From CALKHT01 sp964511575 (GTDB lineage: Bacteria; Planctomycetota; Phycisphaerae; Phycisphaerales; Phycisphaeraceae), in assembly GCA_964511575.1 (NCBI GenBank), contig CAZEFM010000008.1:1-64000 (forward strand): a stretch of DNA of 64,000 nucleotides, read 5' to 3'. The notes under the pieces are model-generated. The model worked only from the letters and a program-made list of their open reading frames with translations, was not told the DNA's origin and searched no databases. A program made the position numbers and the translations under genes. Shown here piece by piece: positions 27,554 to 34,736 of this stretch; position 1 is the first letter of the stretch, and each line of letters starts with the position of its first letter.

Positions 27554-27707
27554 CGATAGCCTCCAGATCGTGGGGGTGAGCCCGTAGTGTAGCAGTGTTC
27601 ACCATCAGGGTCATACCTGCGCCGTTGCGCACTTCGCACACTGCGCGCGACCGTGCGGCATCCGCGTTGCACCACGTGCCGCGCGACCAGCCTCCGCCGG
27701 GCAAACC

Positions 27708-28703
27708 ATGACCGATCCACACACAGGTCAAACGATACGGCTGATGCTCGCCGGGGATGTCATGCTCGGTCGCGGCGTCAACGAAGTCATTCAACGCGTC
27801 GGCCCCTCCTACCCCGTCGAACTGCTCGAACCGGTCACGCGCGACGCCGACCTGCTGTTCGTCAATCTCGAATGCGCCATCTCGGCCCGCAACGAACTTT
27901 TCAGCGGCGCGGCAAAGGTTTTCTACTTTCGTGCTGATCCGCCGGCGATTCGAACGCTCACGCATCTGCATGTCGACCTCGTGAGCCTTGCCAACAACCA
28001 CGCGCTGGATGCCGGCCACGATGCGCTGCTCGACACGATCAAACTGCTGGATGAACACAACATCGCCCATGTCGGCGCGGGCGCGAATCTTGCCTCCGCG
28101 CACCAACCCGTGGAGCGCATCTGTCGCGATCAGCGCATCGGCGTGATCGCTGCGTGTGATCATCAGCCCGACTTCGCCGCCACCGCGCAGCAGCCGGGCA
28201 TCCGCTACGTCGATCTGCGCGATGTCGCTTCCGTCGACGCCCTGGTGCGTGACGCAGCCGAACTCGCTGCGCGCGTCGACCACGCCATCGTGTCCCTGCA
28301 CTGGCAACCCAACTGGGCGCCTCACATCGATCCGCGCTATCGCGAGGTGGCGCATCGCCTCATCGACGCCGGCGTTCGCATCGTCTGGGGTCACAGCCCC
28401 CATCATTTTCAGGGTGTCGAGTGGATCGGCCGCAACGTCATTCTTTACGCCACGGGCGACCTGCTCGACGACTACGCCATTGAAGTGAGCTTCCGTAATG
28501 ATCGGCAACTGCTCTTTGCAGCGCTGCTCGATGCCGAGGGCGTGCAACAGTTGCGCGCATTACCGTTGGAACTTGAATACGCCCATCCCCATCCCGCACT
28601 GCCACAGGCACACCACTGGATCACGCAGCGCATGACAGAAATGTGTCAACCTCTGGGAACCACCGTGCAGGTCATCGACAACTGGCTGGCATTGAATGGC
28701 TGA
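27708..28703 (+). CDS. CapA family metallophosphatase-like protein
   Basis: A 331-residue protein of the CapA/PGA_cap family (calcineurin-like phosphoesterase fold), known from poly-gamma-glutamate capsule synthesis and also widespread without capsule genes. Motifs seen are LMLAGDVMLGRGVNEV at the N-terminus, FVNLECAIS, VSLANNHALDAG and HWQPNW plus GHSPHHFQG near the C-terminus, which supply the expected metal ligands. No signal peptide is present, which is unusual for this family, so it may be cytoplasmic. No CapB/CapC partners are near. The substrate is unknown. Confidence 0.88.
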   Translation: MTDPHTGQTIRLMLAGDVMLGRGVNEVIQRVGPSYPVELLEPVTRDADLLFVNLECAISARNELFSGAAKVFYFRADPPAIRTLTHLHVDLVSLANNHALDAGHDALLDTIKLLDEHNIAHVGAGANLASAHQPVERICRDQRIGVIAACDHQPDFAATAQQPGIRYVDLRDVASVDALVRDAAELAARVDHAIVSLHWQPNWAPHIDPRYREVAHRLIDAGVRIVWGHSPHHFQGVEWIGRNVILYATGDLLDDYAIEVSFRNDRQLLFAALLDAEGVQQLRALPLELEYAHPHPALPQAHHWITQRMTEMCQPLGTTVQVIDNWLALNG

Positions 28704-28733
28704 CTTCTGATCGCCGTCCTCGGACTTCCGTCA
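28701..28733 (-). repeat. GA-rich extragenic repeat, copy 2
   Basis: Read on the minus strand this 33-base stretch matches the repeat after polX (2036-2068) at 26 of 33 positions. It starts on the stop codon of the CapA gene and fills the gap to the convergent acylphosphatase gene. It is GA-rich on the minus strand. Confidence 0.5.
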
Positions 28734-28738
28734 TTCGC

Positions 28739-29023
28739 CTACCGACGAATCGTCAGCGCACCGGGCGTGGCCGCGCCGAACTCGCCGGTCGCGGTCGACG
28801 CATCCACCGTTGTCGTCTGAATGTACCCCGCCATCGCCTGCTGAATGTCAGCCACGAGCGCGTCCAGCACCGCCTTCTCACCTTCCGCGACGAGTTTCAC
28901 CCGGCCGTCGGGCAGGTTCTGCACATACCCCGCCACGGCATGTCGCCGCGCCACCCGTTGAGCCGTGTAGCGAAACCCCACGCCCTGAACGCGACCAGCA
29001 AAATGAACGGTGTAGCGGAGCAT
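28739..29023 (-). CDS. acyP: acylphosphatase
   Basis: A 94-residue enzyme of normal acylphosphatase size that hydrolyses acyl phosphates. The signature VHFAGRVQGVGFRYTAQRVA carries the phosphate-binding Arg. VAGYVQNLPDGRVKLVAEG carries the catalytic Asn and the conserved GYV.N..DG segment. The start at 29023 (MLRYTV) gives the canonical N-terminus; the frame is open upstream, but that part has no similarity and overlaps the end of the neighbouring gene. It lies 95 bases downstream of the YebC gene on the same strand. Confidence 0.92.
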   Translation of the reverse strand: MLRYTVHFAGRVQGVGFRYTAQRVARRHAVAGYVQNLPDGRVKLVAEGEKAVLDALVADIQQAMAGYIQTTTVDASTATGEFGAATPGALTIRR

Positions 29024-29118
29024 GGGGGAGAAAAGGGCCAACGGCCATGGCCGAGGGAATAAAGCGTGGGTATCAAGGACTGGTTTGAGGCTCGATGGCT
29101 TTCCGTCCGTGCCTACCC

Positions 29119-29862
29119 TCAACTCAGCGCCGCCATCTCTTCATCGGGAATCTCGAAGTTCGCGTGCACCTTCTGCACATCGTCGTGGTCTTCGAGTGTT
29201 TCGATCAGTGCCAGCACCTTGCGCGCATCGTCGCCGGTGCAGGTCACCGTGGTGGTGGGCAGCATGTTGATGCCAGCCGACTCGATCGGCAGCGACGCCT
29301 TCTCCACCGCGTCGCGCACCGCGTTGAAATCGGACGGCTCGCACACCACCTGCCACACCTCATCGTCGTCGATCACATCCTCCGCGCCGGCTTCGAGCAC
29401 CGCAGCCGTCAGCGTGTCCTCGTCCACCTCCTTGCTGACGAACACCTGTCCGCGCGGGGTGAAGAGGTAGGCCACGCAGCCCGTGCTGCCCAGGTTGCCG
29501 CCGCCCTTTTCGAAGATTTTGCGGATCTCGCCAGCCGTGCGGTTGCGGTTGTCGGTCAGGATTTCGAGCATGATGGCGACCCCCGCCGGGCCGTAACCCT
29601 CGTACATCGCCGATTCGTAGCTTTCGCCGCCCAGCTCGCCCGTGCCCTTTTTGATGGCGTTTTCGATGGTGTCCTTGGGCATGTTCTCGCTTTTGGCGTC
29701 GTCGATGGCGTAGCGGAGGGTGAGGTTCGTCGCCGGATCCCCGCCGCCGTTCTTCGCCGCCACGATGATCGCGCGGGCGCATTTGCTCCACGCCTTGCCC
29801 CGCCGGGCATCCAATTTGGCCTTCTTGTGCTTGATGTTGGCCCACTTGCTATGACCTGCCAT
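29119..29862 (-). CDS. yebC: YebC/PmpR family protein (translation or transcription regulator)
   Basis: A 247-residue member of the universally conserved YebC/PmpR/TACO1 family, described both as a transcription regulator and as a factor that relieves ribosome stalling at prolines. It starts with the hallmark MAGHSKWANIKHKKAK and contains NMPKDTIENAIKKGTGE and GPAGVAIMLEILTDNRNRT. The acidic C-terminal domain reads EDVIDDDEVWQVVCEP. GGGAG eight bases upstream supports the ATG at 29862 over an upstream in-frame start. The leader contains a hairpin (29887-29920). Confidence 0.95.
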   Translation of the reverse strand: MAGHSKWANIKHKKAKLDARRGKAWSKCARAIIVAAKNGGGDPATNLTLRYAIDDAKSENMPKDTIENAIKKGTGELGGESYESAMYEGYGPAGVAIMLEILTDNRNRTAGEIRKIFEKGGGNLGSTGCVAYLFTPRGQVFVSKEVDEDTLTAAVLEAGAEDVIDDDEVWQVVCEPSDFNAVRDAVEKASLPIESAGINMLPTTTVTCTGDDARKVLALIETLEDHDDVQKVHANFEIPDEEMAALS

Positions 29863-29886
29863 CGGCGCGTCTCCCAAAAGCTATCA

Positions 29887-29920
29887 GGGGGTTACAGAAC
29901 AACATCTTAGGCGAACCCCC
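29887..29920 (-). promoter_or_regulatory. hairpin in the yebC leader
   Basis: GGGGGTT and AACCCCC form a 7-base-pair stem around a 20-base loop, 25 bases upstream of the yebC ATG. A second stem-loop (TCCCCCG/CGGGGGA, 29951-29969) follows further upstream. Neither is followed by a T run. They may shape the leader or mark promoter boundaries in this divergent region. Confidence 0.35.
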
Positions 29921-30068
29921 GGCCGGACCCAAGCCGCCCCCACCCGCAATTCCCCCGAAAGGCGGGGGATAGCGATCTCCGGGCGTTTTCTACCCCATCT
30001 TCAACCCGCGTCGCCGGCGCGATAGACTGAGGGGTTGTGCCCGATCTTCTCTTTGTTGGAGTGCAGTG

Positions 30069-32027
30069 ATGTTGGACGTTTCAGGTGGCGCCGCCCAGGT
30101 GTTCGAGCCGCACGCTCTGGCGAAGGCGACGGAGCGGATCCCGGTGACGGTCTACAGCTCCAGTCGACAGGCCAGCCAGGCCGTCGCCCGCGAGATCGCC
30201 GAGCTGATCCGCACCAAGGCCGCCGCGGGGCAGCAGGCGGTGCTCGGCCTCGCCACCGGCTCCACCCCGACCGGCATCTACGATGAGCTGATCCGCCTCC
30301 ATCGCGAGGAGAACCTCTCCTTCCGCAACGTCGTCACCTTCAACCTCGATGAATACTGGCCCATGCAGCCGGACGAACTGCAAAGCTACGTCCGCTTCAT
30401 GCGCGAACACCTGTTCGACCACGTCGACATTAACCCGGCCAACATCCACGTGCCCGACGGCACGATCGCGCGCGACGAAGTGTCAGCCTACTGCGCCGCC
30501 TACGAGCAGAAAATCCGCGATGCCGGCGGGCTTGATTTCCAGATTCTGGGCATTGGTCGCACCGGTCACATCGGCTTCAACGAGCCGGGTTCGCCGCGCG
30601 ACAGTCGCACACGCATGATCACGCTGGACAAGGTGACGCGGATGGACGCCGCAAGCGACTTCTTCGGCGAGTGGAACGTGCCGCGCAAGGCGATCACCAT
30701 GGGCGTGGACACGATCCTCTCCGCGCGGCGAATTGTGCTGCTGGCGTTCGGCGAGCACAAGGCCGCCATCATCAAGCGGGCGGTGGAAGGCGAAGTGTCG
30801 TCGAGCGTCTCGTCGAGCTACCTGCAGCAGCATCCCGCGGCGCGGATCGTGCTCGACCTCGCCGCCGCCGCCGAACTTACCCGCTTCAAAACGCCGTGGC
30901 TGCTCGGGTCGCTGGAGGATTTCGGCCTCACCTGGGACCAGACCATGACCCGCCGGGCCGCCATCTGGCTCGCCGACCTCACCGGCAAGGCGCTGCTCAA
31001 ACTCACCGATGAGGACTACAACGAGCACGGCCTGCAGGAACTGCTTTCGGCACGCGGCTCAGCCTACGACATCAACATCGAAGTCTTTCGCGGACTGCAG
31101 CAGACCATCACCGGCTGGCCCGGCGGCAAACCCAATCGGCCGCGCCCCGATGGCAGCGAGGATGTCTTCCCCAAACGCGTGGTCGTCTTCAGCCCGCACC
31201 CGGATGACGATGTCATCTCCATGGGGGGCACGCTCATTCGTTTGTGCGAACAGGGGCACGATGTGCACGTGGCGTATCAGACATCAGGCAACATCGCGGT
31301 GTTTGATGAGGAAGCGCTGCGCCTGGTGGACTTCGTCGTGGAGTACGCCCGCGCGTTCAACGTCGGCGTGAGCCGCGTCGAGGACATTGAAGATCACATC
31401 GAAGCATTCGTGCGCGCCAAGAAGCCGGGCGAGGTGGACAGTCCCGCGCTGCAGACGATCAAGGCGCTGGTACGTCGCACCGAAGCACGGGCTGCGGCGA
31501 AGTACTCCGGCGTGAAGGCGGAGAACATCCACTTCCTGGACATGCCGTTCTATGAAACCGGCCGGGTGCGCAAGAAGCCGCTGGGTGAGGACGATGTGCG
31601 CATCATCGTCGACCTGCTGCAGCAGGTGAAGCCGCACCAGATTTATGCCGCGGGCGATCTGTCCGACCCGCACGGCACGCACCGCGTTTGCCTCGATGCG
31701 ATCTTTGCCGCGTTGGAGGAACTGAAAAATGAGCCGTGGATGCAGCAGTGTGACCTGTGGCTCTACCGCGGGGCATGGCAGGAGTGGGGCATCGACGAGG
31801 TGGTTATGGCGGTGCCATTGTCACCCGACGAGGTGATGCGCAAGCGCCTGGCGATCTTCAAGCACCAGTCGCAGAAGGACCGCGCTCTTTTCCCCGGCCC
31901 CAGCGACCCGCGCGAGTTCTGGCAGCGAGCCGAAGACCGCAACCGCAACACCGCCGAACGCTACGACAAACTGGGCCTGTCGGAATACGAAGCCATCGAA
32001 GGCTTCGTGCGACATAAGCGCGGGTGA
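30069..32027 (+). CDS. nagB: glucosamine-6-phosphate deaminase fused to a PIG-L/LmbE deacetylase domain
   Basis: A 652-residue two-domain enzyme. Residues 1-280 are a NagB deaminase (LGLATGSTPTGIY, TFNLDEYWPM, GIGRTGHIGFNEPGSPRDS), which turns glucosamine 6-phosphate into fructose 6-phosphate and ammonia. From about residue 375 there is a PIG-L/LmbE zinc deacetylase domain (VVVFSPHPDDDVISMGGTL, and the late His in DPHGTHRVC). Such fusions are known in Bacteroidetes and Planctomycetes. If the second domain removes acetyl from an amino sugar, one polypeptide could replace the NagA-NagB pair. That is inference. The start is ATG 30069; a GTG directly precedes it. It fits the sialic acid theme of the window. 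Confidence 0.93.
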   Translation: MLDVSGGAAQVFEPHALAKATERIPVTVYSSSRQASQAVAREIAELIRTKAAAGQQAVLGLATGSTPTGIYDELIRLHREENLSFRNVVTFNLDEYWPMQPDELQSYVRFMREHLFDHVDINPANIHVPDGTIARDEVSAYCAAYEQKIRDAGGLDFQILGIGRTGHIGFNEPGSPRDSRTRMITLDKVTRMDAASDFFGEWNVPRKAITMGVDTILSARRIVLLAFGEHKAAIIKRAVEGEVSSSVSSSYLQQHPAARIVLDLAAAAELTRFKTPWLLGSLEDFGLTWDQTMTRRAAIWLADLTGKALLKLTDEDYNEHGLQELLSARGSAYDINIEVFRGLQQTITGWPGGKPNRPRPDGSEDVFPKRVVVFSPHPDDDVISMGGTLIRLCEQGHDVHVAYQTSGNIAVFDEEALRLVDFVVEYARAFNVGVSRVEDIEDHIEAFVRAKKPGEVDSPALQTIKALVRRTEARAAAKYSGVKAENIHFLDMPFYETGRVRKKPLGEDDVRIIVDLLQQVKPHQIYAAGDLSDPHGTHRVCLDAIFAALEELKNEPWMQQCDLWLYRGAWQEWGIDEVVMAVPLSPDEVMRKRLAIFKHQSQKDRALFPGPSDPREFWQRAEDRNRNTAERYDKLGLSEYEAIEGFVRHKRG

Positions 32028-32054
32028 ACAGCGCGAACCCGACCAACATCGAAT

Positions 32055-32135
32055 GACCAATGCCGAAGCTCCAAACCTATTGGCTCGAACGTTCGGCATT
32101 TCTTCGCCATTTGTCATGCGACATTCGGCATTTCC
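32055..32135. repeat. extragenic repeat with a TTCGGCATTTC unit
   Basis: The 11-base unit TTCGGCATTTC occurs exactly at 32092-32102 and 32124-32134. An inverted 9-base part (AATGCCGAA) lies at 32059-32067, allowing a 9-base-pair stem with the first direct copy. It fills the gap between the convergent nagB and MBL-rhodanese genes. It resembles degenerate extragenic elements seen in planctomycete genomes; origin and role are unknown. Confidence 0.45.
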
Positions 32136-32138
32136 GCG

Positions 32139-33554
32139 TCATCCACGCACGGTTGGCAGTTTGGCTGCCTGCCAGGCGCTCATGCCGCCCATGACGTTGG
32201 TGACATGATGGTGGCCGTGGCGTTTGAGGAGGGATGCGGCGATGGAGGCGCGGAAGCCGGTACCGCAGACGATGGCGATGGGGCGGTTGTCGGGCAATGT
32301 GTCCATGCGCTGCGACAGCAGCCCCGCATGGATGTGCGCAGCGCCCTCGATGTGGCCGGCGTTCCATTCACGATCCGTGCGCACATCGAGTACGAACGGT
32401 CGATGGCCATCGCCCTGACGCAGTCGCTCGTTCAGTTCGTGAACCGTAAGCACATCGAGTCGCGCCAACGGCAGGCCGGCGTTCTGCCATGCTTCGATCC
32501 CACCGGCGAGATAGCCGACGATGTCATCGAACCCAATGCGAATGAGGTGCGTCACGACGGTGTCGCGATCGTTGTCATCGTCGAGTACCAGCACGATAGG
32601 CTTGTCGTAAGGCAGCACCCACCCCGCCCAGTACGCCAGATTGTCGCTCAACGGAATGTTGATGGCGTTGGGAATATGCGCCGCGGCGAACGCCTGTTTG
32701 GAACGCGCGTCGAGGATGATCAGGTCATCGTCGATCATGCCGTGGAGTTCATGTGACGACAGGGCGCGTCGACCGGGCAGCGCATCGCCGAACACCTTCG
32801 GCCCTTGAGCGTTGACCTGTTTCATGCGTCGGAAGTAAGGCGGAGCCGGGGGCATGTCGCTCATGAGCGCATCGATCCAGGCCGCTTCGGGTTGCTGCTG
32901 CATGGAAGCGTTGAAGCGGCGTTCGTATCCGAGCGTGGACGAGCGTCGCGATCCGATGGCCTTGCCGCAGAGCGAGCCTTCGCCATGGGCGGGCATGATC
33001 TCGGTGAAGTCGGGCAGTTCGGGCACGCGGTTGAAGAGCGTGCCATAGAGCTGATGCGCGAGTTGTTTCTGTGCTTCGGCGCCGAGCAGGTCGGGGCGGC
33101 CGACATCACCGACGAAAATGAGGTCGCCGGTGAAGAGCACCCATGGTTGGTCGTCGCTGCGTGTGTTGTCGTAGAGCGCCCAACTGATGTGTTCAGGCGT
33201 GTGGCCGGGCGTGTGGATGGCCTTGAGGCGCAGGTCGCCCAGGCTTAGTTCATCGCCATCACGCACCGGGTGATCGGCGTAGGATGGTGTCCACTCAGGA
33301 CCACCCTCGGCCGAAGCGTGGATGCGCGGCTTGTCGCCGAGCCTGGTCTTGAGTTCGCGCGCCCCGCTGATGAAGTCGGCATGCACGTGCGTTTCAAGGA
33401 TGTCGGTGATGCGCAGCTTCTCACGTTCCGCAATGGCGATGTAGGCATCAACATCGCGGGTCGGGTCGATCACGGCCGCCCGTCTGCTCTTTTCATCGCC
33501 GACGATGTAGGAGGCGATCGCCAATCCGGGAATGAAGCGCTGGTGGAGGAACAT
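32139..33554 (-). CDS. MBL-fold persulfide dioxygenase-like protein with two rhodanese domains
   Basis: 471 residues. The N-terminal metallo-beta-lactamase domain (1-250) has ILETHVHADFISGA and HTPGHTPEHISW, as in ETHE1/Blh persulfide dioxygenases, which oxidise glutathione persulfide to sulfite. Two rhodanese domains follow (about 265-365 and 375-470). The first lacks the catalytic Cys (LVLDDDNDRDT). The second has it in IVCGTGFRASIA. A strong AGGAG before the ATG at 33554 sets the start. It is the third gene of an operon behind an ArsR repressor and a rhodanese membrane protein, which points to sulfide/persulfide detoxification. It is cytoplasmic. Confidence 0.9.
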   Translation of the reverse strand: MFLHQRFIPGLAIASYIVGDEKSRRAAVIDPTRDVDAYIAIAEREKLRITDILETHVHADFISGARELKTRLGDKPRIHASAEGGPEWTPSYADHPVRDGDELSLGDLRLKAIHTPGHTPEHISWALYDNTRSDDQPWVLFTGDLIFVGDVGRPDLLGAEAQKQLAHQLYGTLFNRVPELPDFTEIMPAHGEGSLCGKAIGSRRSSTLGYERRFNASMQQQPEAAWIDALMSDMPPAPPYFRRMKQVNAQGPKVFGDALPGRRALSSHELHGMIDDDLIILDARSKQAFAAAHIPNAINIPLSDNLAYWAGWVLPYDKPIVLVLDDDNDRDTVVTHLIRIGFDDIVGYLAGGIEAWQNAGLPLARLDVLTVHELNERLRQGDGHRPFVLDVRTDREWNAGHIEGAAHIHAGLLSQRMDTLPDNRPIAIVCGTGFRASIAASLLKRHGHHHVTNVMGGMSAWQAAKLPTVRG

Positions 33555-33598
33555 GTGGGTCTCCTCAGGTTGCGTGAAGGGTGGGTGTGTGGATCCGA

Positions 33599-34168
33599 TC
33601 ACGTTTGTGGTTGGGTGTGCGGTTGGCAGTTCGGGCTGGCACATCGGTTCCACGGCGCGTTGGCGAGGAGCATCGCCATACCGCACCAGTCGGTGATGCC
33701 GGCAAAAACCAGTCCGCCCCCGACGAACGCCGACAGCGCCAAGAAAGTGGGGTGGATCAGCCATCCAAGCAGAACGCCGACGAGGACAAGGCTTCCCGCG
33801 GCGATGCGCACCTGCCGCTCCAGCGAGATCACGCTGCGGTTACGTTCAACGGGCAGGCCCGCCTGCTCCCATGCCACCAGCCCGCCTTCGATGACCGCGG
33901 CGTCGATGCCCGCCTGCCGAAGCTGTTCGCAAGCCTCCGCAGCACGTCGACCGGTCCGGCAAAGCAGGTAAATCGGTGCATCACCCGCAGCACGGCGCAG
34001 CGCCTCCATGTCGAATTTGTCCAACGGCATCAACTGCGTGTTGGCGATGTGGCTTTGGGCGTACTCGATGGGCGTACGCACATCGACGATGTGGGCCGGC
34101 TCGCCGCGGTCACGCTGTTGATTGAGTTTTTGTGGAGTGATGGTGTTGTTTTGATTGCCAGCGGTCAT
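33599..34168 (-). CDS. rhodanese domain protein with DUF2892 membrane segment (YgaP-like)
   Basis: A 189-residue protein with an N-terminal rhodanese domain (DVRTPIEYAQSHI, active-site loop LLCRTGRRAAEAC with Cys) and a C-terminal DUF2892 membrane region with two helices (GSLVLVGVLLGWLIH, LSAFVGGGLVFAGITDWCG), as in E. coli YgaP. YgaP-type proteins transfer sulfane sulfur at the membrane. The start overlaps the repressor stop as ATGA and GGGAG precedes it. The long open frame upstream is antisense-like shadow of the repressor gene. Confidence 0.9.
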   Translation of the reverse strand: MTAGNQNNTITPQKLNQQRDRGEPAHIVDVRTPIEYAQSHIANTQLMPLDKFDMEALRRAAGDAPIYLLCRTGRRAAEACEQLRQAGIDAAVIEGGLVAWEQAGLPVERNRSVISLERQVRIAAGSLVLVGVLLGWLIHPTFLALSAFVGGGLVFAGITDWCGMAMLLANAPWNRCASPNCQPHTQPQT

Positions 34169-34530
34169 GATTGTTTCTCCCGTTGGTGGACACGCCGTGA
34201 GGTACGGGTGGGGGTGTCCAGCCCCAGCGCGGCATGTTCCCGTCGCGCGTGCGCCACCACGCCGTCGCACAGGTGTTGGCAAATGTCGAAGATGGACGCA
34301 TCGCTGCAGTGGTAGATCGCGCTGACGCCGACGCGTTGCACATCGACGAGCCCTGCACGTCGCAGCACCGCCAGGTGCTTGGACACCGACGCCTGTGCCA
34401 CGCCCAGCTCCTCGGCGAGCCCGGTCACGTTGCACGGCCCGGTGCGCAGCCGCATGAGCAGCCGCAGCCGCGTCGCATCCGCCAGCGCCGCCAGCCGCTC
34501 CACCACCTTGTCGATCAGCTCTTCCTTCAT
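34165..34530 (-). CDS. ArsR family repressor, probably sulfide/persulfide-responsive (BigR-like)
   Basis: A 121-residue winged-helix repressor of the ArsR/SmtB type: LAALADATRLRLLMRL, then the recognition helix region LAEELGVAQASVSKHLAVL and the wing LVDVQRVGVSAIYHC. Cys residues at about 33, 75, 84 and 88 could form the disulfide or polysulfide switch known for BigR/SqrR proteins. It is the first gene of a three-gene operon encoding sulfur-transfer and persulfide-oxidising proteins, and overlaps the next gene by four bases. The inducer is inferred from the operon, not shown by sequence. Confidence 0.88.
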   Translation of the reverse strand: MKEELIDKVVERLAALADATRLRLLMRLRTGPCNVTGLAEELGVAQASVSKHLAVLRRAGLVDVQRVGVSAIYHCSDASIFDICQHLCDGVVAHARREHAALGLDTPTRTSRRVHQREKQS

Positions 34531-34535
34531 TGTTG

Positions 34536-34553
34536 TATTCCAATATAAGAATA
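34536..34553. promoter_or_regulatory. candidate ArsR operator
   Basis: An AT-rich inverted repeat TATTC-N8-GAATA directly upstream of the repressor start codon, in otherwise GC-rich DNA. Its position suggests autorepression, as in BigR-type operons, where the operator overlaps the promoter. Confidence 0.5.
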
Positions 34554-34736
34554 TAAGCGGCGTGAGGATGGAAGTCCAGAGAATTTTCGGAAGGTGCGGA
34601 AGCAGAGGCCGGAGCGAATGCAGGGCCGGGTCACGAAGCGATCAGGGTGAATGGCAAGTCCCCGGCCTGGCGGCGCAGGCCGTCGGCGTTGGGCGTTCTC
34701 GAATCGGTTCGGCGATAGTGCCCGCGCAGGGCGGGG

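Noticed and set aside
29024..29122. N-terminal extension of acylphosphatase
   Set aside because: Acylphosphatases are about 90-95 residues and the signature begins close to residue 4 with the start at 29023.
29951..29969. GC stem TCCCCCG/CGGGGGA as a terminator
   Set aside because: No T run follows on either strand, and it lies in a divergent region where no transcript should end.
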